In this document: positions 57,121-64,000 of the stretch, one piece after another | Layout of the letters: every line of letters starts with the position of its first letter | Position numbering within the stretch: the stretch's first letter is position 1 | Assembly (NCBI GenBank): GCA_938010435.1 | Contig: CALLUS010000005.1 | Location: 186,001-250,000 of the forward strand | Length of the DNA: 64,000 nt | Direction of reading: 5' to 3' | Origin: an uncultured Rhizobiaceae group bacterium | GTDB taxonomy: Bacteria; Pseudomonadota; Alphaproteobacteria; Rhizobiales; Rhizobiaceae | Translations under genes and position numbers: made by a program | The notes under the pieces: model-generated | Told to the model about the DNA's origin: nothing | The model's database searches: none | What the model saw: the letters and a program-made list of their open reading frames with translations, nothing else

Positions 57121-57140
57121 TTTTGCAACCGGTTGCAAAA
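57121..57140. promoter_or_regulatory. LacI-family operator
   Basis: TTTTGCAACCGGTTGCAAAA is a perfect 20-bp palindrome with the central CG typical of LacI/GalR operators. It is centred about 130 bp before the binding-protein start. No lacI gene is in the window. Confidence 0.75.
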
Positions 57141-57233
57141 CGAATTTGGAAGGTTTTATTATTACGATACGTGAATTAAATGCGCCGGTTCCACAATACG
57201 CAGCAGAGCAACCGTAAGTGATGCCGCTTCGGC

Positions 57234-57262
57234 CTTGACTTTCACAGCACATCCCTTAGTAA
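57234..57262 (+). promoter_or_regulatory. Promoter of rpmG
   Basis: CTTGAC (57234-57239) and TAGTAA (57257-57262) are 17 bp apart, a good match to the alphaproteobacterial housekeeping promoter. Transcription should start near 57269, giving a leader of about 50 nt. Confidence 0.6.
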
Positions 57263-57272
57263 CCTCGCCAAC

Positions 57273-57295
57273 GAAGGTTACAGATATGAACCTTC
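57273..57295 (+). promoter_or_regulatory. Hairpin in the rpmG leader
   Basis: GAAGGTT (57273-57279) pairs with AACCTTC (57289-57295) around a 9-nt loop. A second copy of the complement, GTAACCT at 57259-57265, can pair with AGGTTAC (57275-57281), but that part lies in the -10 region and may not be transcribed. The hairpin ends 25 nt before the start codon and could affect translation or stability. Confidence 0.45.
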
Positions 57296-57320
57296 TCAAA
57301 AATTCTCAAGGAATAAGACC

Positions 57321-57488
57321 ATGGCTAAGGCAACCACCATCAAGGTGAAGCTGAATTCGACAGCTGACACCGGCTTCTATTATGTCGCCAAAAAGAATTC
57401 ACGCACAATGACTGAAAAGCTCACAATGCGTAAATACGATCCCGTTGCAAAAAAGCACGTGGAATTCAAAGAAGGCAAAATCAAGTAA
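57321..57488 (+). CDS. rpmG: 50S ribosomal protein L33
   Basis: A 55-residue ribosomal protein read directly from the sequence: it begins [20 protein letters not shown], continues with [20 protein letters not shown] and ends EFKEGKIK. It matches the proteobacterial L33 form without zinc cysteines. CAAGGA lies before the ATG. A promoter and a strong terminator flank it, so it is probably a single-gene unit. I recall rpmG following pleD co-linearly in other rhizobia; here it converges on pleD. Confidence 0.96.
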   Translation: MAKATTIKVKLNSTADTGFYYVAKKNSRTMTEKLTMRKYDPVAKKHVEFKEGKIK

Positions 57489-57509
57489 CACTTGATGTGC
57501 CGGACGACC

Positions 57510-57540
57510 AAAAAAGGCCGCTCATTGAGCGGCCTTTTTT
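57510..57540 (+). terminator. Terminator of rpmG
   Basis: AAAAAAGGCCGCT (57510-57522) pairs with AGCGGCCTTTTTT (57528-57540), a GC-rich core with a short loop and a six-T run. It begins 22 bp after the stop. Confidence 0.92.
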
Positions 57541-57649
57541 CGTTTAAGGCGTTTCACCATTTGGTGGAGTGATTATGCGTCAGAAGTCGCCCGGTTTTGG
57601 GGATACTTCTGATTTTATATCGAAGTGAGCACCTCAAATATTTTAAAAT

Positions 57650-57792
57650 AAAAAATTGAACCGGTTGGCGTATGAAAATACGAGGAGGCAGTTTCATACA
57701 ACCAACCGGAAACCTCGCGAGCTTAGGTGATGCGGCGGGCCCAAGCTCAAAACGAAGCGATACAGAACGAACGTAAACCCGTCCTGTTCTGT
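57650..57792 (-). ncRNA. Candidate structured RNA with anti-Shine-Dalgarno loop
   Basis: The 343-bp interval between the rpmG terminator and pleD has no convincing gene but is highly structured on the minus strand. In the 5'-3' sense it shows ACAGAAC/GTTCTGT (57792-57762), AGCTT/AAGCT (57747-57720), and a double stem CCGGTTGG/CCAACCGG with GTATGAAA/TTTCATAC (57709-57661) followed by a T-run to 57650. The last is a strong terminator with a CCUCCU loop (57688-57683), an anti-Shine-Dalgarno motif. The loop CCUCG can also pair with CGAGG at 57717-57713. The 5' end is unknown, and I saw no clear promoter, so it may be a processed pleD 3' UTR. Confidence 0.55.
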
Positions 57793-57883
57793 GCAACCAA
57801 ATTCGCGCAATCGTCAGCAAGACTCAAGAGCTCAAAGCTAAAAGTCGCAATGTTAGTAAATACTTAACCTAAACAAACAAGGT

Positions 57884-59260
57884 TTACGCAGCGTCTGCAA
57901 CCACCTGATTTCGACCTGTTCTTTTGGCTTCATAAAGAGCTTCATCTGCGCGCTTCATCATACTTTCAATTGTATCATCTTCGCCTTGAAGTGATGCAAC
58001 ACCAGCGCTTACCGTGACAGAAATTTGCTGTTTGCCACCATCAATAACGAATGGATGAGCAGCAATTTCTTTGCGCATGCGATCTGCAACCACAAACGCC
58101 AAAGCACGGTCGGTTTCAGGCATCGCAATGACAAATTCTTCACCACCAAAACGACATGCCAAATCTTCGGAACGAACGTTCTTGTTCAAACGCTGTGAAA
58201 AAGTTTTCAAGACGTCATCACCGGCTTGGTGACCGTAGGTGTCGTTAACTTTTTTAAAGAAATCGATATCGAACACAATCAACGATAAAGGCTTCCCGCC
58301 CAAGATCGCTTTGTTGATAAGATTATCTGAATGAGAATCAAAATAACGTCGATTGTTCAACCCGGTAAGCGAATCTTTGACCGCCATTTCCATTGTATTT
58401 TGAACGCTGGCACGCAATTGATCATTCAATCGTTTACGCCGAATTTGTGTTTTAGAACGGGCAATTAACTCATTTTGCTCAACTGGCCTATTAATATAAT
58501 CGTTCACACCAAGATCAATACCACGAATGAGAGCAGCCTCATCGCCTTCTTGAGCAACAAGCAACAGTGGCACGAGACGCGTGCGGTCCAACGAACGCAA
58601 TTGCGAACACAACCGAAGTGCATCGAAATTCTCAATCGACAGTGAAATTATCACCAAATCAAAGTTTTCATCGGCAGCGCGAAACAGAGCTTCCTGCGGA
58701 TTGGTAACAACAGTGACACGATGCAACTGTCCCAGCGCTTTCACAATCGGTTCATACGATGAAGCACGATCATCAACGACCAAAACCTTACCGTCACGAT
58801 CTGATGGTAATTCAATCGATGAGTCGGATATCTCATCCAAGCCCAATTCACGCCCCGTGGAGACCCGTAAATGCAGCTCATCAGTCACCATTTTCAGTCG
58901 GGACAAGCTTTTGACTCGAGTTTGCAGAGCAAGATCGTTGATCGGTTTGGTAAGAAAGTCGTCGGCTCCCGCTTCCAATCCGTTTAATTTATCAGAAGGT
59001 TGATCAAGCGCAGTGACCATAATTACCGGCAGATGGGCCGTACGGCGATCTGCTTTCAACGTACGGCAAACTTCATAACCATCCATTCCAGGCATCATAA
59101 CGTCCAACAAAACGATGTCACATTGGCCACGCTGACAGATATCAAGCGCCTCAGGTCCGTTAGAGGCAGTTAAAACCTCAAAATACTCAGCCATCAAACG
59201 CGCTTGCAAGAGCTTTACATTCGCCTCTATGTCGTCAACAACCAATACACGTGCTGTCAC
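57884..59260 (-). CDS. pleD: PleD-type response regulator diguanylate cyclase
   Basis: A 458-residue two-receiver diguanylate cyclase that controls polar development. The first receiver has the phosphoacceptor in DIVLLDVMMPGMDG (about Asp53) and KPIN for the conserved Lys. The second is degenerate and serves dimerisation. The GGDEF domain has GGEEF at about residue 372, with RSED five residues earlier as the inhibitory site. The start is GTG at 59260 with GGAG upstream. It follows divK by 40 bp, the standard alphaproteobacterial operon. Confidence 0.96.
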   Translation of the reverse strand: MTARVLVVDDIEANVKLLQARLMAEYFEVLTASNGPEALDICQRGQCDIVLLDVMMPGMDGYEVCRTLKADRRTAHLPVIMVTALDQPSDKLNGLEAGADDFLTKPINDLALQTRVKSLSRLKMVTDELHLRVSTGRELGLDEISDSSIELPSDRDGKVLVVDDRASSYEPIVKALGQLHRVTVVTNPQEALFRAADENFDLVIISLSIENFDALRLCSQLRSLDRTRLVPLLLVAQEGDEAALIRGIDLGVNDYINRPVEQNELIARSKTQIRRKRLNDQLRASVQNTMEMAVKDSLTGLNNRRYFDSHSDNLINKAILGGKPLSLIVFDIDFFKKVNDTYGHQAGDDVLKTFSQRLNKNVRSEDLACRFGGEEFVIAMPETDRALAFVVADRMRKEIAAHPFVIDGGKQQISVTVSAGVASLQGEDDTIESMMKRADEALYEAKRTGRNQVVADAA

Positions 59261-59300
59261 GAGTTATACTCCGTTCAAGTGGACATACGACCCAACAGGG

Positions 59301-59672
59301 TTAGCCGTCACCCAGATAAGACTTTACAGTTTCAATAAATTTCATCACTGAAATCGGCTTCGATATATAGGCTTCACAACCGCCTTGACGGATACGCTCC
59401 TCATCCCCTTTCATAGCGAACGCTGTCACAGCGATCACAGGAATTCGAGCCAGCTCATCGTCTTCTTTCAACCACTTGGTTACTTCAAGCCCAGACACTT
59501 CCGGCAATTGGATGTCCATTAAAATAAGGTCTGGTTTGTGCAAACGCGCCAAGTCAAGCGCTTCCAAACCATTGCTGGTCTGGATCGTTTCATATTGCTG
59601 CGCCTCGAGAAGATCGTTGAACAATTTCATGTTCAACTCATTATCCTCGACAATCATGACTCTTTTGGCCAT
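59301..59672 (-). CDS. divK: Single-domain response regulator DivK
   Basis: A 123-residue receiver that controls the CtrA pathway through the PleC/DivJ kinases. It begins [20 protein letters not shown] and has the phosphoacceptor in [13 protein letters not shown] (Asp53), the conserved Thr in [13 protein letters not shown] and Lys in [15 protein letters not shown] lies before the ATG at 59672, so the longer reading is rejected. pleD follows in the same operon. Confidence 0.96.
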   Translation of the reverse strand: MAKRVMIVEDNELNMKLFNDLLEAQQYETIQTSNGLEALDLARLHKPDLILMDIQLPEVSGLEVTKWLKEDDELARIPVIAVTAFAMKGDEERIRQGGCEAYISKPISVMKFIETVKSYLGDG

Positions 59673-59783
59673 CAACTTCCTCTGGGATAACACCAAGCTG
59701 GTGATGGGCTTTGCGCCGCTACCGCATTAATTTGATTCGAACTTGCCTAAATATAGCTGCGATAACCTTACGGACTAGTGAAT

Positions 59784-60068
59784 ATGCACAAACTTACGCG
59801 AGAAGCGGCCGAAACAATTGCAATTTCCGGCTTTCAGTATCTTGCTGCTGATGATGATCTGTTAATGAGATTTTCCGGTGTCACAGGCATTTTGGTCAAT
59901 GATATGCGAGAAGCAGCGTCACAACCGCATTTTTTAGCGGGTGTTCTTGATTTCTTTTTGTCGCACGAACCTGACTTGTTGGCTTGGACGGAATCTGCGC
60001 AAATCAATCCCGAAAACATAATCTCTGCGCGCTATACGTTAGCACCAGAAGACATTTCAGGTTTCTAG
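59784..60068 (+). CDS. DUF3572 family protein
   Basis: A 94-residue protein of the alphaproteobacterial DUF3572 family: LTREAAETIAISGFQYLAADDDLL then RFSGVTG and FLAGVLDFFLSHEPDLLAW. I cite the ATG at 59784; an in-frame GTG at 59778 is possible. It is divergent from divK and is immediately followed by the HAD-like gene. DUF3572 genes next to divK are usual in Rhizobiales. The function is unknown. Confidence 0.88.
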   Translation: MHKLTREAAETIAISGFQYLAADDDLLMRFSGVTGILVNDMREAASQPHFLAGVLDFFLSHEPDLLAWTESAQINPENIISARYTLAPEDISGF

Positions 60069-60767
60069 ATGAAAAAGCGCACTGCCGACGACCAAACTCT
60101 CAATCAACTCGAAGAACTGGGCTATTTGGGTTCAGGTTCGCACAATCATGAACGTCCTCTGCTCATCTGCGATGTGGATGAAGTGATTTTACATCTCGTG
60201 GACCCTTTTGTTGAAGTGCTCCAAGAACGCGGGTTTGAATTAAAATCTCATTCTTTCAAACTGACCGGCAATGTGTTTCACAAAGATACAGGTGAAGAGG
60301 CCAGCCAACAGGAAGTGTGGGCTGGTCTAACCCAACTGTTTGAAGAGCAAAGCAATCGACAAGGCATTGTTGAATGCGCCGCAGAAGAATTGGGAGATCT
60401 AAACGAACAGATCGACATCGTGTTCCTGACCAATATGCCACACGAGTTCGGTGACATTCGCCGCAGCTATTTAGCTCAAAACGGTATGACCTACCCTTTG
60501 ATCACCAACACAGGTTCCAAAGTACCAGCAATCGAAATCATGCAATCGCGTAGTCAAAAACCTATTGGCTTTATCGACGATACGCCGAAAAATTTAGAAC
60601 AAGTTCGCGATGGAGCATCGGACATTCATCTCTTTCACTTCATGGCGAATGAAGAGTTCAGACAATTGGCTGGAGACATTGACGGCGCTCATTTTTCCAC
60701 TGGCCACTGGCCCACAGCAAAGACGGGGATACTGTCAGTTCTAGTAGAGAACGGAAGTGGAACATGA
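60069..60767 (+). CDS. HAD-like hypothetical protein
   Basis: A 232-residue protein that starts right after the DUF3572 stop (TAGATG). It has HAD motifs: CDVDEVIL (about residue 37, first Asp pair), VFLTNMP (motif II) and FIDDTPKNLEQV (motif IV). It is related to conserved hypothetical proteins of Rhizobiales that I recall without function. A phosphatase activity is possible. Its 3' end contains the LexA box of dinB. Confidence 0.75.
   Translation: MKKRTADDQTLNQLEELGYLGSGSHNHERPLLICDVDEVILHLVDPFVEVLQERGFELKSHSFKLTGNVFHKDTGEEASQQEVWAGLTQLFEEQSNRQGIVECAAEELGDLNEQIDIVFLTNMPHEFGDIRRSYLAQNGMTYPLITNTGSKVPAIEIMQSRSQKPIGFIDDTPKNLEQVRDGASDIHLFHFMANEEFRQLAGDIDGAHFSTGHWPTAKTGILSVLVENGSGT
60749..60763 (+). 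promoter_or_regulatory. LexA (SOS) box of dinB
   Basis: GAACGGAAGTGGAAC is a perfect GAAC-N7-GAAC direct repeat, the alphaproteobacterial LexA site. It ends 16 bp before the dinB ATG, inside the 3' end of the upstream gene. It predicts induction of dinB by DNA damage. Confidence 0.82.
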
Positions 60768-60779
60768 TACCGTGTCTGC

Positions 60780-62075
60780 ATGATAGGAGAACACGGATTT
60801 TGTAGAGATTGCCTGACTGTTCAGCAACGAATGGTCAAAAGATGCTCAAGCTGTGGCAGCCCTCGCCTTATTCAGCACAAAGAACTCTACGACCTATCTC
60901 TTGCCCATATAGATTGCGACGCTTTCTACGCTTCCGTGGAGAAACGCGACAACCCTGAATTGGAAAACAAGCCAGTCTTAATCGGCGGAGGGAAACGCGG
61001 GGTTGTCTCCACGTGTTGCTATGTGGCGCGCATAAATGGCGTGCGCTCTGCGATGCCGATGTTCAAGGCACTCGAAGCCTGCCCCCATGCGGTGGTGATC
61101 AAACCGCGTATGGACGTTTATTCCCAAGTCGGCAAACAAGTGCGTGAAATGATGCGCTCTCTCACGCCATCGGTCGAACCACTTTCCATTGACGAGGCAT
61201 TTCTGGACCTGTCAGGAACGGAGAGACTTCACGGCAACCCGCCTGCCCTCACATTGGCAAAATTTGTTCAGCGAGTTCAAAAGGAAGTTGGAATATCAAT
61301 TTCAGTCGGCCTTGCCGCTAACAAATTTCTTGCAAAAGTTGCTTCAGATTTTGAAAAACCAAAAGGGTTTTCGGTAATCGGCGCCGAAGAAGCCTACGGT
61401 TTTTTGGCAGAACAGCCCGTTTCCCTGATCTGGGGTGTCGGCAAAGCTATGCAAACCAAATTGCATTCCGACAATATCAAAATGATATCTGACCTTCAAA
61501 AAATCGAAGAGGTTGACCTCATTCGCGCTTATGGATCAATGGGATTACGACTATCGCGATTGTCTAAAGGCCAAGACCACCGCAAAGTTGAATCACGTGG
61601 CAGTGCTAAAAGCGTCAGTTCAGAAACCACGTTTAACACCGATATTTCATCAGCTGAAGAATTGATTCCTATTCTGAGAAATCAAGCGGAACGCGTATCC
61701 GAACGATTGAAGAAATCACATATTGCAGGCCAAACCGTAGTGCTGAAGCTGAAGACATCTGACTTTAAAGGGCGAACACGAAACACGCCCCTACCCGACC
61801 CCACCCAACTGGCGGACAAGATGTTTCAAGTTGGCCGTACCATGTTGGAAAAAGAGTTGGACGGCACGCGGTTTCGTCTCCTTGGCATTGGCGTTAGCGA
61901 CCTTCAATCAGATGAAACCGCAGACCCTGGTGATTTAATTGACGAAGGCGCTACGAAGCGCGCTGCCGTAGAACGCGCCATGGACAAAGTGCGGGACAAA
62001 TTCGGCGGTAAGAGCGTTGAACTGGGCCTCACTTTTGGAAAGCGCAAACCTCTATCACCGCCGGAACCAGACTAG
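60780..62075 (+). CDS. dinB: DNA polymerase IV (Y family) with N-terminal zinc motif
   Basis: A 431-residue translesion polymerase. Residues 8-27 carry CRDC and CSSC, a zinc-finger-like extension seen in rhizobial DinB. The polymerase core has [20 protein letters not shown] (metal Asp and steric gate Phe region), [11 protein letters not shown] (second metal pair) and [15 protein letters not shown]. The little-finger domain spans about 280-390. I see no obvious clamp-binding peptide at the C-terminus. The upstream LexA box implies SOS control. Confidence 0.95.
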   Translation: MIGEHGFCRDCLTVQQRMVKRCSSCGSPRLIQHKELYDLSLAHIDCDAFYASVEKRDNPELENKPVLIGGGKRGVVSTCCYVARINGVRSAMPMFKALEACPHAVVIKPRMDVYSQVGKQVREMMRSLTPSVEPLSIDEAFLDLSGTERLHGNPPALTLAKFVQRVQKEVGISISVGLAANKFLAKVASDFEKPKGFSVIGAEEAYGFLAEQPVSLIWGVGKAMQTKLHSDNIKMISDLQKIEEVDLIRAYGSMGLRLSRLSKGQDHRKVESRGSAKSVSSETTFNTDISSAEELIPILRNQAERVSERLKKSHIAGQTVVLKLKTSDFKGRTRNTPLPDPTQLADKMFQVGRTMLEKELDGTRFRLLGIGVSDLQSDETADPGDLIDEGATKRAAVERAMDKVRDKFGGKSVELGLTFGKRKPLSPPEPD

Positions 62076-62096
62076 ATGGAAACCGAAACGCGCCGG

Positions 62097-62936
62097 TTAC
62101 GGTGTGCAGGGTTTGGAAGGCAAAAACTCAACCTTCTTTAAAGAACCGCGCAAGGAATAGTCGTCATAACGCATCATCAAGTCTCGCGACACGCCGCTTT
62201 CCTGCAACAGAAATGACACTTGATAAACGGGCAAACGTTCCCCGGCATTTGCACTTTCTGCCGTAGAAAAATAACTGACAGAAACCGGCCAACTTTCTTC
62301 TCGTTCAAACGCTTCAACAACTTCCTTTGGCTCACCTTTTAAATCAGAAACACTTCTCTTTGTTTTACCAACAATAGCAGTTGTATCCACCAATTCGTCA
62401 CCTTTGTCAGACCCGTCAAATACGGTGGCGGACAAAATAGTTTCGTTAGATTTTGCAGCGTCGATGATCGCAGCAATGTGCTGCGTCATAAAAATTCCCT
62501 TGTCCAATTTAACATCCAGCTTTTCAGGTTTGCTGAGCTTCACGTTCACCGAAGGACCGGAACGGTCGGCTGTTCCACGAACCTCTTGTTCCAATTGACC
62601 GTTCAAATAGGACTGAGTGACGAAATTGAAATCAAGACCATCGCCGCTTTCGTAAGTCGTGCTGCGCTGATCTGTTGTAAATCCTTTGCGGGATGTCTGA
62701 ACATTCGTCAGAAACCGGAAGCGGACTGCAAATCCTTCGCAAACAGAGCCCTTCATTTCATAGACAATGCGACCATTCATTCCCGTAATGCCGGACCGGT
62801 CGCTGGATTCGACCATAGCAAGATCATAAACGGCCCGATGCGCGCGCAATTTGTCTATTGCTGCGGCTTCAACAAAACCCGTTGTGGTCATAAGAGCCAG
62901 CAATGAAAGCGACAAGGCCGTTTTTGTTTTGATCAT
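62097..62936 (-). CDS. eipB: EipB-type periplasmic envelope protein (DUF1849)
   Basis: A 279-residue periplasmic beta-spiral protein required for envelope integrity in Brucella. A signal peptide of about 25 residues (ending VEAA) precedes LRAHRAVYDLAMVESSDRSG, the family start. Cysteines are only at 66 (GSVCEGF) and 277 (KPCTP), which match the conserved disulfide of EipB that joins the ends. The ATG at 62936 is clear. It converges on dinB. Function in this organism is by homology. Confidence 0.88.
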   Translation of the reverse strand: MIKTKTALSLSLLALMTTTGFVEAAAIDKLRAHRAVYDLAMVESSDRSGITGMNGRIVYEMKGSVCEGFAVRFRFLTNVQTSRKGFTTDQRSTTYESGDGLDFNFVTQSYLNGQLEQEVRGTADRSGPSVNVKLSKPEKLDVKLDKGIFMTQHIAAIIDAAKSNETILSATVFDGSDKGDELVDTTAIVGKTKRSVSDLKGEPKEVVEAFEREESWPVSVSYFSTAESANAGERLPVYQVSFLLQESGVSRDLMMRYDDYSLRGSLKKVEFLPSKPCTP

Positions 62937-63054
62937 CTTGAATATGTGTCCGAATGATTTGAATTGATTTGATTTGTCTTCATGCAGTCTTTCACCACAT
63001 GCACAAACGCGCTACTAAATTTACACCTGCATCACACAATTTTTAGGACAGAAC

Positions 63055-63519
63055 ATGGCAGCTGATATTGAAAAGAATTTAAAAGAGCTTGGCATTGAAT
63101 TGCCAGCACCAGCTGCACCCGCAGCGAATTATATTCCATTCACCATTGCCGGAAACATCTTGACCATATCAGGTCAGATTCCCATGGGGCCAAACGGCAT
63201 TGAATTTGTGGGGAAACTTGGTGACACAGCTGACGTGGCAACAGGGCAAGGCGCAGCACGTTTGTGCGCCATCAACATTTTGGCACAAGCACAAATGGCG
63301 CTTGGCGACCTGTCGCGCATCAAACAAGTCATGAAAATTCAAGGCTTCGTCAACGCAACACCTGACTTCACCGACCATCCTGAAGTCATCAACGGAGCAT
63401 CTGACCTTCTGGTGGCAGTGCTTGGCGATGCAGGCAAGCACGCCCGCGCAGCGGTTGGTATGAGCTCACTGCCTCGCGGTGTCGCTGTTGAAGTCGATTG
63501 CACAATCGAAATCGTTTAA
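63055..63519 (+). CDS. RidA/YjgF family protein
   Basis: A 154-residue protein of the YjgF/Rid family, which deaminates reactive enamine/imine intermediates. The segment ANYIPFTIAGNILTISGQIP covers the first strands, and GFVNATPDFTDHPEVINGAS and AVGMSSLPRGVAVEVDCTIE follow. The canonical arginine of RidA occurs as CxNR-like KIQGFVNA without the Arg, so it may be a noncatalytic Rid subgroup. It is followed by a GDPD gene 3 bp later, a common pair in Rhizobiales. Confidence 0.85.
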   Translation: MAADIEKNLKELGIELPAPAAPAANYIPFTIAGNILTISGQIPMGPNGIEFVGKLGDTADVATGQGAARLCAINILAQAQMALGDLSRIKQVMKIQGFVNATPDFTDHPEVINGASDLLVAVLGDAGKHARAAVGMSSLPRGVAVEVDCTIEIV

Positions 63520-63522
63520 AGC

Positions 63523-64000
63523 ATGACCAAACTAACGCCCGCACCTGACTGGTTGACTTCACTCCCGATCGCCCATCGCGGATATCACGACCTGTCCGAA
63601 GGGCGCGCTGAAAATTCAATGGCTGCATTTCGCGCAGCCGTTGACGCGGGCTTTGCAATTGAATGCGATTTGCAGGTCACTGCAACAGGCGAACCCGTCG
63701 TATTTCACGACCCGGTTTTGGACAGAATGACGGGTGTGGATGGCAACGTGCGCGACCATTCACCAGCTTCATTGCTTGATATGAAACTTCTGAACATCGC
63801 TGATGGCATCCACCTGCTCACAGAACATTTGAAATTAGTTGCTGGAAGAGTTCCGATTGTTTTGGAGTTAAAAGGCGTTCAGGACGAAGATGCAGGTTTT
63901 GTAGAGGGTGTAGCAAAGGCGCTTGAAGGCTACGAGGGAAAGATCGCACTCATGTCGTTTGATCATTGGATTTGCGCCCAATTCAAGCCGCTCATACCCC
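63523..64000 (+). CDS. Glycerophosphodiester phosphodiesterase, N-terminal part (cut by window edge)
   Basis: The 159 codons visible begin MTKLTPAPDWLTSLPIAHRG and contain the GDPD catalytic motif IAHRGYHDLSEGRAENS and the metal-binding IECDLQVTATGEPVVFHD, including the EcD and HD residues. The family hydrolyses glycerophosphodiesters from lipid turnover. No signal peptide is seen, so the enzyme is probably cytoplasmic. The C-terminal half lies beyond the window. Confidence 0.92.
   Translation, partial: MTKLTPAPDWLTSLPIAHRGYHDLSEGRAENSMAAFRAAVDAGFAIECDLQVTATGEPVVFHDPVLDRMTGVDGNVRDHSPASLLDMKLLNIADGIHLLTEHLKLVAGRVPIVLELKGVQDEDAGFVEGVAKALEGYEGKIALMSFDHWICAQFKPLIP

Noticed and set aside
57554-57820. 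88-codon ORF on the minus strand downstream of pleD
   Set aside because: Its product resembles no family, is rich in Arg and hydrophobics without pattern, and lies across the stems and terminator of the candidate RNA. RNA structure explains the region better.
1-64000. Mobile elements, prophage or CRISPR arrays
   Set aside because: No transposase, integrase, phage structural gene, terminal repeats or regularly spaced repeats were seen. The single tRNA gene is not followed by an integrase or a repeat of its 3' end.

Overview
The window is a stretch of bacterial chromosome with ordinary housekeeping content. The family mix points to an alphaproteobacterium of the order Hyphomicrobiales (Rhizobiales): divK-pleD, an EipB-type envelope protein, DUF3572, DUF6105, DUF1289, DUF2059, a TIGR02281-type aspartic protease, a zinc-finger DinB, a pyrB-linked pseudo-dihydroorotase and an alphaproteobacterial LexA box. 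Base composition looks lower in GC than is usual for soil rhizobia, which would fit a marine or host-associated lineage; this is an impression from reading, not a calculation. No insertion sequence, prophage, plasmid gene or CRISPR array was seen.

Layout. 1-5.7 kb: gor (cut by the window edge), a DUF2059 protein, rpiA, gph, a TerB-like protein, class I fumarase and an L,D-transpeptidase. 5.8-9.2 kb: a DMT exporter, a GcvA-like LysR regulator and a Bcr/CflA drug exporter. 9.2-12.5 kb: a molybdenum-cofactor operon (fdhD-like, mobA, mobB, moeA) in which the last three genes each overlap the previous one by 4 bp. 12.5-24.4 kb: two beta-hydroxyacid-dehydrogenase-like enzymes, an Lrp regulator, an Fe-S uracil-DNA glycosylase, a GST, an anchored nuclease, a histidine kinase, an acyltransferase-SGNH protein, divergent cobT/cobS and a retropepsin-like protease. 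24.5-28.3 kb: tRNA-Thr(TGT), pntAB and a lysine-rich exported protein. 28.3-37.4 kb: nadK, two GNATs, two 2-oxoglutarate oxygenase-like proteins, gatB and gatCA separated by a 2OG oxygenase and a diguanylate cyclase, and a UPF0173 hydrolase. 37.4-43 kb: ruvX, an AidB-like acyl-CoA dehydrogenase, an ECF sigma/anti-sigma pair and yceI. 43.2-54 kb: pyrB-pyrC', plsY, dprA, topA, rnr, DUF983 and a NUDIX hydrolase. 54-57 kb: a sugar/polyol ABC importer with a LacI-type operator. 57-64 kb: rpmG, a probable structured RNA, pleD, divK, DUF3572, a HAD-like protein, dinB, eipB, ridA and the start of a glycerophosphodiester phosphodiesterase gene.

How the genes work together. DivK and PleD are the core of the alphaproteobacterial polarity and c-di-GMP circuit. 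A kinase at 16.1 kb has an H-box region of the PleC/DivJ/PdhS type, so kinase and receivers may belong to one network. GatCAB, RNase R, topoisomerase I, L33 and DprA are informational genes. The Moco operon would serve molybdoenzymes encoded elsewhere.

Most interesting non-coding signals: a structured minus-strand RNA between pleD and rpmG that shows a CCUCCU anti-Shine-Dalgarno loop and ends in a terminator; a GAAC-N7-GAAC LexA box just before dinB; a perfect 20-bp LacI-type palindrome upstream of the sugar importer; and a perfect 11-bp intercistronic hairpin between its binding-protein and permease genes. No clearly new multi-gene system was found.
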